NCBI GenBank assembly: GCA_017442765.1
Contig: JAFRZC010000124.1
Location: 1 to 11,307, forward strand
Direction: 5' to 3'
Length of the DNA stretch: 11,307 nt
Source: Prevotella sp.
GTDB taxonomy: Bacteria > Bacteroidota > Bacteroidia > Bacteroidales > Bacteroidaceae
The notes below the pieces were generated by a model. The model saw only the letters and a list, made by a program, of their open reading frames with translations. It did not search any database and was not told the origin of the DNA. Below are positions 1 to 5,954 of this stretch, in pieces. Position 1 is the stretch's first letter. Each line of letters opens with the position of its first letter. Both the position numbers and the translations under genes were made by a program.

Positions 1-2
1 CC

Positions 3-572
3 ATCGAGGTGCCCAATGCGCTGATCATCCCGTTAGACAAGAACGGCAAAGCCAAAAAGGGCGACATCCTGCTGACCCACGACCGTTATCACTTGATGAT
101 GCGTGCCATCGTGGTGGACGACTCTAATCCTACGGAGCCGGTGGTCTGCTTCCTGGACGACCGATGGCCCGACAATCCCGAGTCGGCAGACATAGCTGAG
201 AAGCAGAAGGGCGAACAGCTGAAGGCTGGCTCGTTCAATGTGCTCAAGAAGGGCACCTTCATGCCGGGCGCACAGGTGGCATTCGGAACGGGCACCAACA
301 AGAAGTTCGGACGGATACTGCAGGTCAGCGGCGACAAGCTGTTGGTGAGTGTTTTTGCCGATCGCATAGAGTGTGTCACGAAGGACGAGTGTCAGTTGTT
401 GCCGCTCAACCAGAAGTTCAAGGTAGGCGACAAGGTGCGCTGTGTGAGCTCGGACGAGTATGAGCCGGACTTTAAGGTGGTGAAGGTTGACCTGGAGCAC
501 GGGCATGTGTGGGTGCAGTACGAGGGCTCGAAATACACACACTGCTACGGCCTGTTTAACGTAATGAAGTAA
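3..572 (+). CDS. Hypothetical protein, 5'-truncated, possible SH3-like barrels
   Basis: The reading frame is open to the left edge, so the true start is outside the window; the GTG at position 9 is only an internal valine or a weak candidate start. I do not recognise the family. About 189 residues are visible. They read as three similar beta-rich segments, each starting with a K/PG-type turn and a short hydrophobic strand: KKGDILLTH, then FMPGAQVAFG followed by KKFGRILQVSGDKLLV, then FKVGDKVRCV followed by DFKVVKVD and HVWVQYEG. This spacing suggests small SH3/KOW-like barrels, but that is inference from pattern only. No signal peptide or membrane segment is visible in the part present. It ends with TAA and converges on the CBM9-like gene. 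No function is assigned. Confidence 0.7.
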   Translation: MEVPNALIIPLDKNGKAKKGDILLTHDRYHLMMRAIVVDDSNPTEPVVCFLDDRWPDNPESADIAEKQKGEQLKAGSFNVLKKGTFMPGAQVAFGTGTNKKFGRILQVSGDKLLVSVFADRIECVTKDECQLLPLNQKFKVGDKVRCVSSDEYEPDFKVVKVDLEHGHVWVQYEGSKYTHCYGLFNVMK

Positions 573-583
573 GTGTCACGAAC

Positions 584-635
584 TCCGCTGCTTTTAGCGG
601 ACAATACTAAACATCTGTCTCACTTGTGCAGATGT
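584..635 (+). terminator. Two weak hairpins after the first gene
   Basis: Twelve bases after the stop codon, TCCGCT (584-589) can pair with AGCGGA (596-601) around a 6-base loop. A second 7-base stem follows, ACATCTG (611-617) with CAGATGT (629-635). Neither has a convincing T-run on the plus strand, so termination here is only possible. They are listed because nothing else in the convergent gap would end the upstream transcript. Confidence 0.25.
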
Positions 636-640
636 CAAAA

Positions 641-824
641 GGGGGTGTGTCAAAATAGAGGAGTCGCCCTAATGACGAGAACCATCGGTCTCTGTTCGCG
701 AAGCGAGGGAAAGAAAATCTTACAAATCTTACAAAAAACATTGTTGAAAATCAATTTGTTAGATTTGAAAAGATTTGTTGGATTTCTGCGCGATAGCGCA
801 CTTCATTTATTTTGATACACCCTC
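641..824. repeat. Possible MITE-like element with 17-base inverted ends
   Basis: GGGGGTGTGTCAAAATA (641-657) is matched in inverted orientation by 808-824 with two differences, both of which would still pair as G-U in RNA. The interior has no credible gene. It contains purine-rich and pyrimidine-rich stretches, direct copies of TCTTACAAA, looser inverted copies of the same words (TTTGTTAGATTTG), and a small hairpin TGCGC-GATA-GCGCA (787-800). Length, inverted ends and lack of coding capacity fit a miniature inverted-repeat element or the remnant of an insertion sequence. I see no clear target-site duplication next to the ends, and copies elsewhere in the genome cannot be checked from here. 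Confidence 0.4.
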
Positions 825-833
825 TTAACAATT

Positions 834-1511
834 TTAAGTTAAAACCATTTCGGGAAAGTGACGCGAGAAGTGCAAAGTTCCGAAATAATCGGGGCGATGG
901 AAGTCGGGTGTCAGTGTGCCTACGGGGCTCCACGAAAGGAAGTGAGGGCGGTGCAGTTTGTCGCCGCACTTGTAGAAATTGCATCGCATGGTTTTTCCTG
1001 AGAGGGTGCCTATGTCATGACAGAAGAACGAACTGACGGGGATGATGAGCTCCAGTCGCCAGTGGTATTCTCCTTGGGAGAGCGGTATTTCTTTGTGCCT
1101 GAAGGTGGACTTCCGTGCAATACCGCATAGGACTTCCGGTGAGGCCAGCTGGCGGTTCTCGCGTTCGGAGCCGGAAGCAACAAGCAGTGTGCCGATGCAG
1201 TTGCACTCAAAATTGTAATAGGTGCCGGCGGCATCGGGAGCGACGAAGAACTCACAGCACGAGTCTTCCCAGACACGACCGTTGTCGTGCAGAGCCACAG
1301 CGCGGATGCTGGTTTCCTCCACGTCGAACTGTATCACGAAATGGCTGCCGGTGTGTGCAATCCTGAATTTCACCTCGGGGCGGTAGGGATATTTCTCTGC
1401 CCAATTTGAAGAGGCCATCCTAGTCCAGCTAACCAGATGTCGGTCCAGCCAGGTTGATGCCGTGTCGGCCGATGGGGGCTGACTGGCAATGCGTTTTGCT
1501 GTTATTTCCAT
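834..1511 (-). CDS. Carbohydrate-binding family 9-like (CBM9/DOMON-type) protein
   Basis: The 225-residue protein has the signature of the Bacteroidota CBM9-like family: VWEDSCCEFFVAP near residues 80-92, YYNFECNCIGTLL at 98-110, a WRLELIIPVSSFF strand pair near 151-163, and the C-terminal block FYKCGDKLHRPHFLSWSP (179-196) followed by PDFHRPDYFG (202-211). The fold is a beta-sandwich normally associated with sugar binding. There is no signal peptide or lipobox, so it should be cytoplasmic, unlike most carbohydrate-binding modules. Its ATG lies inside the end of the upstream kinase gene (10-base overlap, different frame), which suggests translational coupling and a shared role in handling the kinase's sugar substrate. 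That role is inference. The family match is from motif recognition; the exact ligand is unknown. Confidence 0.8.
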   Translation of the reverse strand: MEITAKRIASQPPSADTASTWLDRHLVSWTRMASSNWAEKYPYRPEVKFRIAHTGSHFVIQFDVEETSIRAVALHDNGRVWEDSCCEFFVAPDAAGTYYNFECNCIGTLLVASGSERENRQLASPEVLCGIARKSTFRHKEIPLSQGEYHWRLELIIPVSSFFCHDIGTLSGKTMRCNFYKCGDKLHRPHFLSWSPVGTLTPDFHRPDYFGTLHFSRHFPEMVLT

Positions 1512-2605
1512 TTGTCAATATATGATGTTATTCGTTCCTGATTTTCTCTGACCCGTCTGAACAACTGCAGCTGGTTGCGGGTGCGGACGAGGTTGTGCTC
1601 GGGATATTGCGTCTTGTAATAGGTGTCACCGTTGAGATGGTCGGTAAGGAACCTCACGGCCTGCATCATCGGGAACAGTGCAACGGCAAAGGGCAACATG
1701 TTGACTTCCTGTGGCGTGAGAAACTGATACGTGCTCTTGAGGTAGCCACGCGTGAAAGCCTCGAAAATGTCGTGGCGAAACTGAACTTTTTCCAACTCGG
1801 GCGAGTCTTCGGCCACGCTATTTGCGGCTGTCCGGAGGAAGTCGCCGTAGTCGGAGAAGACGAAACTGGGCATGACGGTGTCGAGGTCGATGACGCACAG
1901 CACGTTGCCGTCTTCGTCGAACAGCATGTTGTTCACTTTCGTGTCGCAGTGGCAGATGCGCTTGGGCAGCTTGCCCTCACGATAGAGACGCTCGGCCTGG
2001 CACATCTCCTCTTCGTACAGATAGATAAGGTTCAGCTCTTCGCCGACCTCGCCGAGACGGCCTGCCGCGTCGGTGCTTACGGCATCCTTAAGTTGGGTCA
2101 TGCGCAGCTCCATGTTGTGAAAGTCGGGGATGGTTTCTCCCAAAGGCTCCTTCACGTCGACGAGCATTTGCTCGAAGCGTCCGAAAGCTGCTCCTGCCTG
2201 ATAGGCACTGACGGGAGTTACCTCGTTACGAGTATGGGAGCGGGGGATGAGCACGGAGACTCTCCAATAGTTGCCGGTCTCGTCGCGCCACCATGTCTTG
2301 CCACTGTCGGTTGGTATGAAACACAACACTTTCCGTTCAACGTCGAGCTCGCCCAATTGCTGCAGCTTTTCTCTGATGTGATGCGTGACGATTTCTATGT
2401 TGTGTTGCAAAAGCTCAACGTCTTGGAAAACATGATGGTTGATGCGCTGTAACACGTAATCGGGGGCATCGCCCTCCTTTGTTGCCACTTTATAGGTGTC
2501 GTTGATAAGCCCTTCACCCATCGCAGCAACAGACTGCACCGTTCCCTGAAGATGGAAATGGCGCAAGATGGCCTTAAAATCGTTTTTCTCCATTTTCCTT
2601 TTCAT
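1502..2605 (-). CDS. nahK: N-acetylhexosamine 1-kinase-like phosphotransferase
   Basis: This 367-residue protein belongs to the aminoglycoside phosphotransferase/choline kinase fold. The nucleotide loop is GEGLINDTYKV (30-40), followed by a YVLQRIN strand (50-56). The catalytic Brenner motif is HCDTKVNN (219-226) with D221 as base, and the metal-binding segment is CVIDLDTVMPSFVFSDYGD (237-255) with D240/D242. These blocks closely resemble bifidobacterial NahK, which phosphorylates GlcNAc/GalNAc at C1 using ATP. It would feed host- or mucin-derived amino sugars into sugar-phosphate metabolism in the cytoplasm. Homologues in this phylum may carry older labels such as mucin desulfatase. Two starts are possible, M1 and M5; M5 is preceded by AAAAGGAAA. 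A promoter lies 84 bases upstream and the CBM9-like gene overlaps its 3' end. Kinase fold is nearly certain; the substrate is inferred. Confidence 0.82.
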   Translation of the reverse strand: MKRKMEKNDFKAILRHFHLQGTVQSVAAMGEGLINDTYKVATKEGDAPDYVLQRINHHVFQDVELLQHNIEIVTHHIREKLQQLGELDVERKVLCFIPTDSGKTWWRDETGNYWRVSVLIPRSHTRNEVTPVSAYQAGAAFGRFEQMLVDVKEPLGETIPDFHNMELRMTQLKDAVSTDAAGRLGEVGEELNLIYLYEEEMCQAERLYREGKLPKRICHCDTKVNNMLFDEDGNVLCVIDLDTVMPSFVFSDYGDFLRTAANSVAEDSPELEKVQFRHDIFEAFTRGYLKSTYQFLTPQEVNMLPFAVALFPMMQAVRFLTDHLNGDTYYKTQYPEHNLVRTRNQLQLFRRVRENQERITSYIDKWK

Positions 2606-2688
2606 AATGGTGATGTTATCCTGAATAGTGTTTTGTTTAGGATAGGGCTTCTATGGCTTGATGTGCTCTCCATCTGACCCCAGCTTCG

Positions 2689-2720
2689 CAAAGATAGTTT
2701 TTTTCTTTATAATTGACAAG
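2689..2720 (-). promoter_or_regulatory. Bacteroidota-type promoter for the nahK operon
   Basis: On the minus strand TATCTTTG (2696-2689) matches the TAnnTTTG -7 element, and CTTG (2720-2717) stands at -33 with a 20-base spacer. Transcription would start near 2682-2685 and leave an untranslated leader of about 80 bases before the ATG. The rest of the gap to the kinase gene shows no further clear signal. Confidence 0.65.
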
Positions 2721-2816
2721 TTGTGGCTATGGGATTGCGGAAATTTTAATGTTTTTTGTGAATCGGGACAAAAACTGTAAAATATTTGCACATACTCGGG
2801 GCAATGACTCATCATG

Positions 2817-2850
2817 AAAAAGCTGCCACCGTCCTCACGACAGCGGCAGC
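2817..2850 (-). terminator. Rho-independent terminator of the small-peptide gene
   Basis: GCTGCC (2822-2827) pairs with GGCAGC (2845-2850), with further inner pairing GTC/GAC around loop 2834-2838. On the minus strand the stem is followed by five T residues (2821-2817). It lies about 120 bases after the stop codon of the small acidic peptide gene and before the nahK promoter, so it separates the two transcription units. It sits in the 368-base gene-free stretch 2606-2973, which otherwise holds the nahK promoter and the short tandem repeats listed separately. Confidence 0.65.
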
Positions 2851-2895
2851 CCCATCAAACAATTCTATTCAATAAATATTACGATTTTTCTTTTC

Positions 2896-2916
2896 GACAT
2901 AATGACATAGTGACAT
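2896..2916. repeat. 8-base tandem repeat (GACAT words)
   Basis: GACAT recurs exactly every 8 bases at 2896, 2904 and 2912 (units GACATAAT, GACATAGT, GACATTTT). No coding or structural role is visible. Confidence 0.5.
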
Positions 2917-2927
2917 TTTTTCCTATA

Positions 2928-2955
2928 ATCACTATTCACTTATCACTTCTCACTT
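2928..2955. repeat. 7-base tandem repeat, four units (TCACTT words)
   Basis: Four degenerate 7-base units, ATCACTA, TTCACTT, ATCACTT and CTCACTT, lie 18 bases past the stop of the small peptide gene. They are followed by the palindromic GGCC-TCC-GGCC (2956-2966). Two other arrays of the same unit length but different sequence occur in the exported-protein gene. Confidence 0.6.
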
Positions 2956-2973
2956 GGCCTCCGGCCATCACTC

Positions 2974-3171
2974 CTATACGATAAACGACGGCAAGCCTTC
3001 AATCATATCCTCATCATCGAGGAAGTCCATGTCGTCAAAGTTATTCCGTTTCGATTCAATCTCTTCACCGTTTCCACCTTCATCTTCTGGTGCTGACCAG
3101 TCAAGCAGATGACAGCTCATATTTATATAAATCTGTTCCGTAAGGGGTACTTGATATATTTTCTTTTTCAT
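2974..3171 (-). CDS. Small acidic peptide of unknown function
   Basis: The chosen start gives 65 residues beginning MKKKIYQVPLTEQIYINM. An upstream in-frame ATG at 3213 would add 14 charged residues; I prefer the shorter form because its MKKK start and AGAAATAGAGAA leader are more typical. The N-terminal third is basic to hydrophobic and includes SCHLLDWSA; the rest is strongly acidic (DDMDFLDDEDMIE) and ends in EGLPSFIV. There is no lipobox and no clear signal peptidase site. From memory, short Bacteroidota peptides with MKKxYxxPxxE starts are common, often close to exported or processed proteins, but I cannot name a family. It appears monocistronic: hairpins lie upstream and a terminator downstream. 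A -7-like TACATTTG (3302-3295) occurs upstream without a convincing -33 partner. Confidence 0.6.
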   Translation of the reverse strand: MKKKIYQVPLTEQIYINMSCHLLDWSAPEDEGGNGEEIESKRNNFDDMDFLDDEDMIEGLPSFIV

Positions 3172-3262
3172 TTCTCTATTTCTTTTATCGTCTTCGACGA
3201 GAAATTTTAGCAAAATCAGAATTCAAAATCAAACAAAATAAAGTTTCAGAAGAAATTAATCC

Positions 3263-3293
3263 CTGGCTTAGGCCAGCCCCTTATCAAGGGGCT
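3263..3293. repeat. Two overlapping GC-rich hairpins
   Basis: CTGGC-TTAG-GCCAG (3263-3276) overlaps by two bases with a perfect 8-base stem AGCCCCTT/AAGGGGCT (3275-3282 with 3286-3293) around a 3-base loop. They stand between the surface-protein remnant and the small peptide gene. Minus-strand transcription from 3352 would meet the 8-base stem first, but no T-run follows on either strand. Because the arms overlap, only one can form fully at a time. Confidence 0.45.
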
Positions 3294-3351
3294 TCAAATG
3301 TATAATTTTTGAAATCAATTTTGTATATTTTCTTTGCGAAGCAAATCCATT

Positions 3352-3698
3352 TTATTTGATGACTACTTTTTTAGTTGTTCCATCGTTCATGCGAACAATA
3401 TTGATGCCCTTTTGCAATGCAGAAATCTTGCGACCCTGCATGTCGTAGATGGCCTCGGCCTCGCTCATGTCCTTGCGCAACTCAGCTTCCTTAATGGCGT
3501 GATGACTTCATCATCGCTGTTGCCCGTCTCGATGCCGAAGCTCTTAGCTCCGTCGTAGCCCAGTGCCCATGCGCCGTGGAACGTCACGCGATGGGGATAC
3601 ATTGTCAGTGCGCAGTTGGCCTTGTAGAATCTGTCGGAGGCAATATAGAAAGCATCGTTGTAGTCATTAATAGTCTCGTTGACATAATAGCCATTACA
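3352..3698 (-). pseudogene. Frameshifted C-terminal remnant of a surface protein
   Basis: Read on the minus strand, 3698 to about 3500 encodes a sequence starting CNGYYVNETINDYNDAFYI and running through FYKANCALTMYPHRVTFHG to SFGIETGNSDDEVIT. There the frame runs into a stop. Shifting by one base near 3496-3500 continues as AIKEAELRKDM, AIYDMQGRKISALQKG and finally GTTKKVVIK before TAA at 3352. The second half is the same type of C-terminal module as in the 697-residue neighbour. A single missing base (ACG-GCC reduced to ACGCC) would explain the break. There is no start codon or signal peptide, and the frame upstream runs into the 3734-3772 hairpin. This looks like the 3' stub of a larger exported protein gene, damaged by truncation and a frameshift. 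Confidence 0.7.
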
Positions 3699-3733
3699 CT
3701 TTTTTGATTTATGCCGGAGAATATAGGAATGAA

Positions 3734-3772
3734 TAAATCCGAACGGAACTTTCTAAATTCCGTTCGGATTTA
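3734..3772. terminator. Perfect 15-base inverted repeat, possible terminator
   Basis: TAAATCCGAACGGAA (3734-3748) pairs perfectly with 3758-3772 around a 9-base loop. It lies 56 bases past the stop of the 697-residue protein gene. A TTTTT run follows on the plus strand (3775-3779), whereas the minus strand has only TTCATTCCTA, so it is a better intrinsic terminator in the direction where no gene needs one. It could still stop or protect the minus-strand mRNA. Half of the arm, TTCGGATTTA, recurs at 3787-3796. Confidence 0.45.
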
Positions 3773-3827
3773 AGTTTTTATGTGTATTCGGATTTACCTC
3801 GTAGATGCTGAGGCATTCTAGCCAGTC

Positions 3828-5921
3828 TTACTTCAGAACAATCTTTTTCCCGTTGCGGATATAAATACCCGGTTTTAATTGAGAATTGGCTGGCGCATTG
3901 AAATTATCCATTGTCCATTGTCCATTGTCAATTATCTTGCGGCCTTGCAAGTCATAAATGGATGAGGGATGAGAGATGAGGGACGAGGGGGTCGTTATGC
4001 CTGTGCTGGTGTCGTAGGTGAAGGTGAGTCTTATGGCATTTTCCCGTTTCTCTCTGGGGAACATATAGTATTTGCCATTGTTGTCTATGAGCTGGAAGTA
4101 AGAGCACAGGCGATAGGTCTGACCTTCGTGGAGTATTGTTGACACCCGGTCGAAGAGATCCACTCCCATGTTCGTGGCATAGAACTTCTTGAGGTGCTTG
4201 TCGCCGCCCTCGTCAGTCTGCTCCTGACATGTCAATGAGCCGAGGTAACCTGTCAGGTCGCTGCCTTTCTGGTCTTCTACCCAGAATTGCAGACTGACGT
4301 TCTGGCTTTCGAAGTTGAGACTTGCATTGCGCTCGAACCGCACCATGATATCGTCAATAATCAATGAGCCGACTTGTCCGAGGTTGCTGTTCTCTCCGCT
4401 GATGGAGCTGTCGCCGTTGACAGAGAAATTCTTCTTTTTTCCGTTCACGGTCAACCCGAGAGAGGCGGTGTTGCTCTCGTAGAATTCAAGGTCGCCCTTC
4501 CCCTTCTTGTATTTAATTTTGTAGTTCGCACCACCGTTGTTGTAGCTGAAGGTGTTGGTGCCGTCGGTAGCCTCGAAGTAGAACTCAAAGATGTAGATGG
4601 CATTGTCCTGAATGTCCTCGCCTACCAGATTGATGTCCATTTCTTCCGGTTCCCAGGTTCTTTCATCCTTCTTGACGGCCTCGAAAATATAGTAGCCATT
4701 TTCGGGGATTACGCTTTCGCCGTTTTCGGTGGTTAGCTTGAAGTGACCGGTCACTTTTGTGACATTGCCCGATGTGGTAACGGTGTAGCCCGTTACGCGG
4801 AATTTGGAATCGGGCTCATCCGACTGGTCGAACATTTCCATGCCCGACAGCGGGAGATCCATTCCTTGCTGACCTTCTCCCATGTCGGCATAGACCCTCA
4901 CCCCGGTAATGGCAAGGTCGATAGGATTTACTTCGGCCATGAGCATTGTAGTTTCACTGTTGAAGGTGAAGGTGACTCTGTAAACTCCAGCCTCGCCGAT
5001 AGCGAACTGTTCATTTCCGTCTTTGGGATACCTGAGACTCCACTCATGGTCTGCACAAACTTTGTAATAGTAGATGCCCGACGAGAGAAAGCCGGTCTTG
5101 GTGAGGGTCCACATGTTGCCGCCGATTTCGGTCATGTCGTTGGCCGCGATGGTTGCGTCCCAGGTTTTGCCAAGGAGGGCATCATCAAGATTTGCGCCAA
5201 CGCCCTCAGGTCCTCCGGCAATGGTCCAGGTGTGAGTGATGACTGCGTCGCTGGTCTTTATGGCCTCAGCAGAGAGGGCATGCGTGGTCTCGTTGAAGGT
5301 GAAGGTCACGTTGTACTCACCATCTTCGGAAATGGCAAACGACGCATTCGACGAGGGATAGTTTGTTCCCCAGTCGTGATTCTTCGTTACCTTGTACTCA
5401 ATGGTTCCCTTGCCCAAAGGCTTGTTCTTCAACTCGAGCTTATAGGTTCCGTCGCTTTGAAGGGTCATGTCGTTGGCGGTGTTGGAGGGATCCCACGACG
5501 TTCCGAAGAGTGCCACCGACGAGCCTGCAATGGTCCAGGTGGATGCGCCAGGGGTGTAAGAACCCGTCTTTACTGCTTCGGAGCTGACATCCTGCCAGTC
5601 GGGGTCGAAGGTGAAGGTCACGGTGTACTTGGCAGTCTCCGTGATGACGAGTTTGTCGTTGTCGGCAGGCCACGAGTTGGTGTAGCTGTGGTTCTCTACA
5701 ATCTTGTACTCGTAGGTGCCGGCTTCGAGCCCGCAGTTCTCGATGACGAGCTGATAGGTGCCGTCGCTCTGCAGGGTCATGTTGTTGTCATTGTTGTTCA
5801 GGTCCCAGCTTTTTGTTCCATTGAGGATGACTGAGTTGCCTACTACGGTGTAGGTGTCTTGCGCTGCCACGCCGAGGGTGGCAAGCAGCGAAACTGTTAA
5901 TAGCATTAAAAACTTCTTCAC
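3828..5921 (-). CDS. Exported protein with three starch-binding-like repeats
   Basis: The 697-residue product starts with a signal peptide (KKFLMLLTVSLLATLGVAAQ, residues 2-21). The start codon is GTG; the ATG at codon 6 would lose the basic N-region. Three repeats of about 100 residues follow (24-118, 128-223, 231-333), each built as TxTIAG...WD...NDMT...GTYxL...YKVxxxHxWxxxYP...YxVTFTF. These resemble X25/SusE-SusF-type starch-binding domains. Residues 338-640 form one or two unrecognised beta-rich domains. The end, IYDLQGRK...LKPGIYIRNGKK (655-692), resembles the C-terminal sorting-like module common in Prevotella, so cell-surface location is likely. Tandem 7-base repeats interrupt this module. 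The gene starts 33 bases after kbl with no obvious promoter and may be co-transcribed. Glycan binding is inferred; no catalytic domain is visible. Confidence 0.78.
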   Translation of the reverse strand: MKKFLMLLTVSLLATLGVAAQDTYTVVGNSVILNGTKSWDLNNNDNNMTLQSDGTYQLVIENCGLEAGTYEYKIVENHSYTNSWPADNDKLVITETAKYTVTFTFDPDWQDVSSEAVKTGSYTPGASTWTIAGSSVALFGTSWDPSNTANDMTLQSDGTYKLELKNKPLGKGTIEYKVTKNHDWGTNYPSSNASFAISEDGEYNVTFTFNETTHALSAEAIKTSDAVITHTWTIAGGPEGVGANLDDALLGKTWDATIAANDMTEIGGNMWTLTKTGFLSSGIYYYKVCADHEWSLRYPKDGNEQFAIGEAGVYRVTFTFNSETTMLMAEVNPIDLAITGVRVYADMGEGQQGMDLPLSGMEMFDQSDEPDSKFRVTGYTVTTSGNVTKVTGHFKLTTENGESVIPENGYYIFEAVKKDERTWEPEEMDINLVGEDIQDNAIYIFEFYFEATDGTNTFSYNNGGANYKIKYKKGKGDLEFYESNTASLGLTVNGKKKNFSVNGDSSISGENSNLGQVGSLIIDDIMVRFERNASLNFESQNVSLQFWVEDQKGSDLTGYLGSLTCQEQTDEGGDKHLKKFYATNMGVDLFDRVSTILHEGQTYRLCSYFQLIDNNGKYYMFPREKRENAIRLTFTYDTSTGITTPSSLISHPSSIYDLQGRKIIDNGQWTMDNFNAPANSQLKPGIYIRNGKKIVLK
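3901..3936. repeat. 7-base tandem repeat inside the exported-protein gene
   Basis: Three identical CCATTGT units (3908-3928) are followed by CAATTAT and preceded by AAATTAT. On the coding strand they encode residues 662-674 (KIIDNGQWTMDNF), which split the YDLQGRK half of the C-terminal module from LKPGIYIRNGKK. Gain or loss of one unit would shift the reading frame. Confidence 0.7.
3961..3988. repeat. Second 7-base tandem repeat inside the exported-protein gene
   Basis: Units GATGAGG, GATGAGA, GATGAGG and GACGAGG encode residues 645-654 (PSSLISHPSS), just before the YDLQGRK motif. The unit sequence differs from the CCATTGT array 24 bases away, but the unit length is the same. Confidence 0.65.
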
Positions 5922-5954
5922 AGTTCTTTCGTTTTTGTTATTATTGATATGATT

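Noticed and set aside
573..815. 80-codon plus-strand frame directly after the first gene
   Set aside because: It starts at a GTG adjoining the stop, runs through the inverted-repeat element and has no protein-like features.
1595..2452. 285-codon open frame on the plus strand opposite the kinase gene
   Set aside because: It is antisense to a gene with clear kinase motifs and its translation shows no recognisable domain.
3295..3302. TACATTTG as a full promoter for the small peptide gene
   Set aside because: The -7 match is good but no TTG lies 19-21 bases upstream, so it was not listed as a promoter.
3334..3558. 74-codon plus-strand frame
   Set aside because: It overlaps the minus-strand surface-protein remnant, whose recognisable C-terminal module explains the sequence better.
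4743..5834. 363-codon plus-strand frame opposite the exported protein
   Set aside because: It is the antisense shadow of the repeated beta-rich domains, which share a codon pattern; it has no start signal or promoter.
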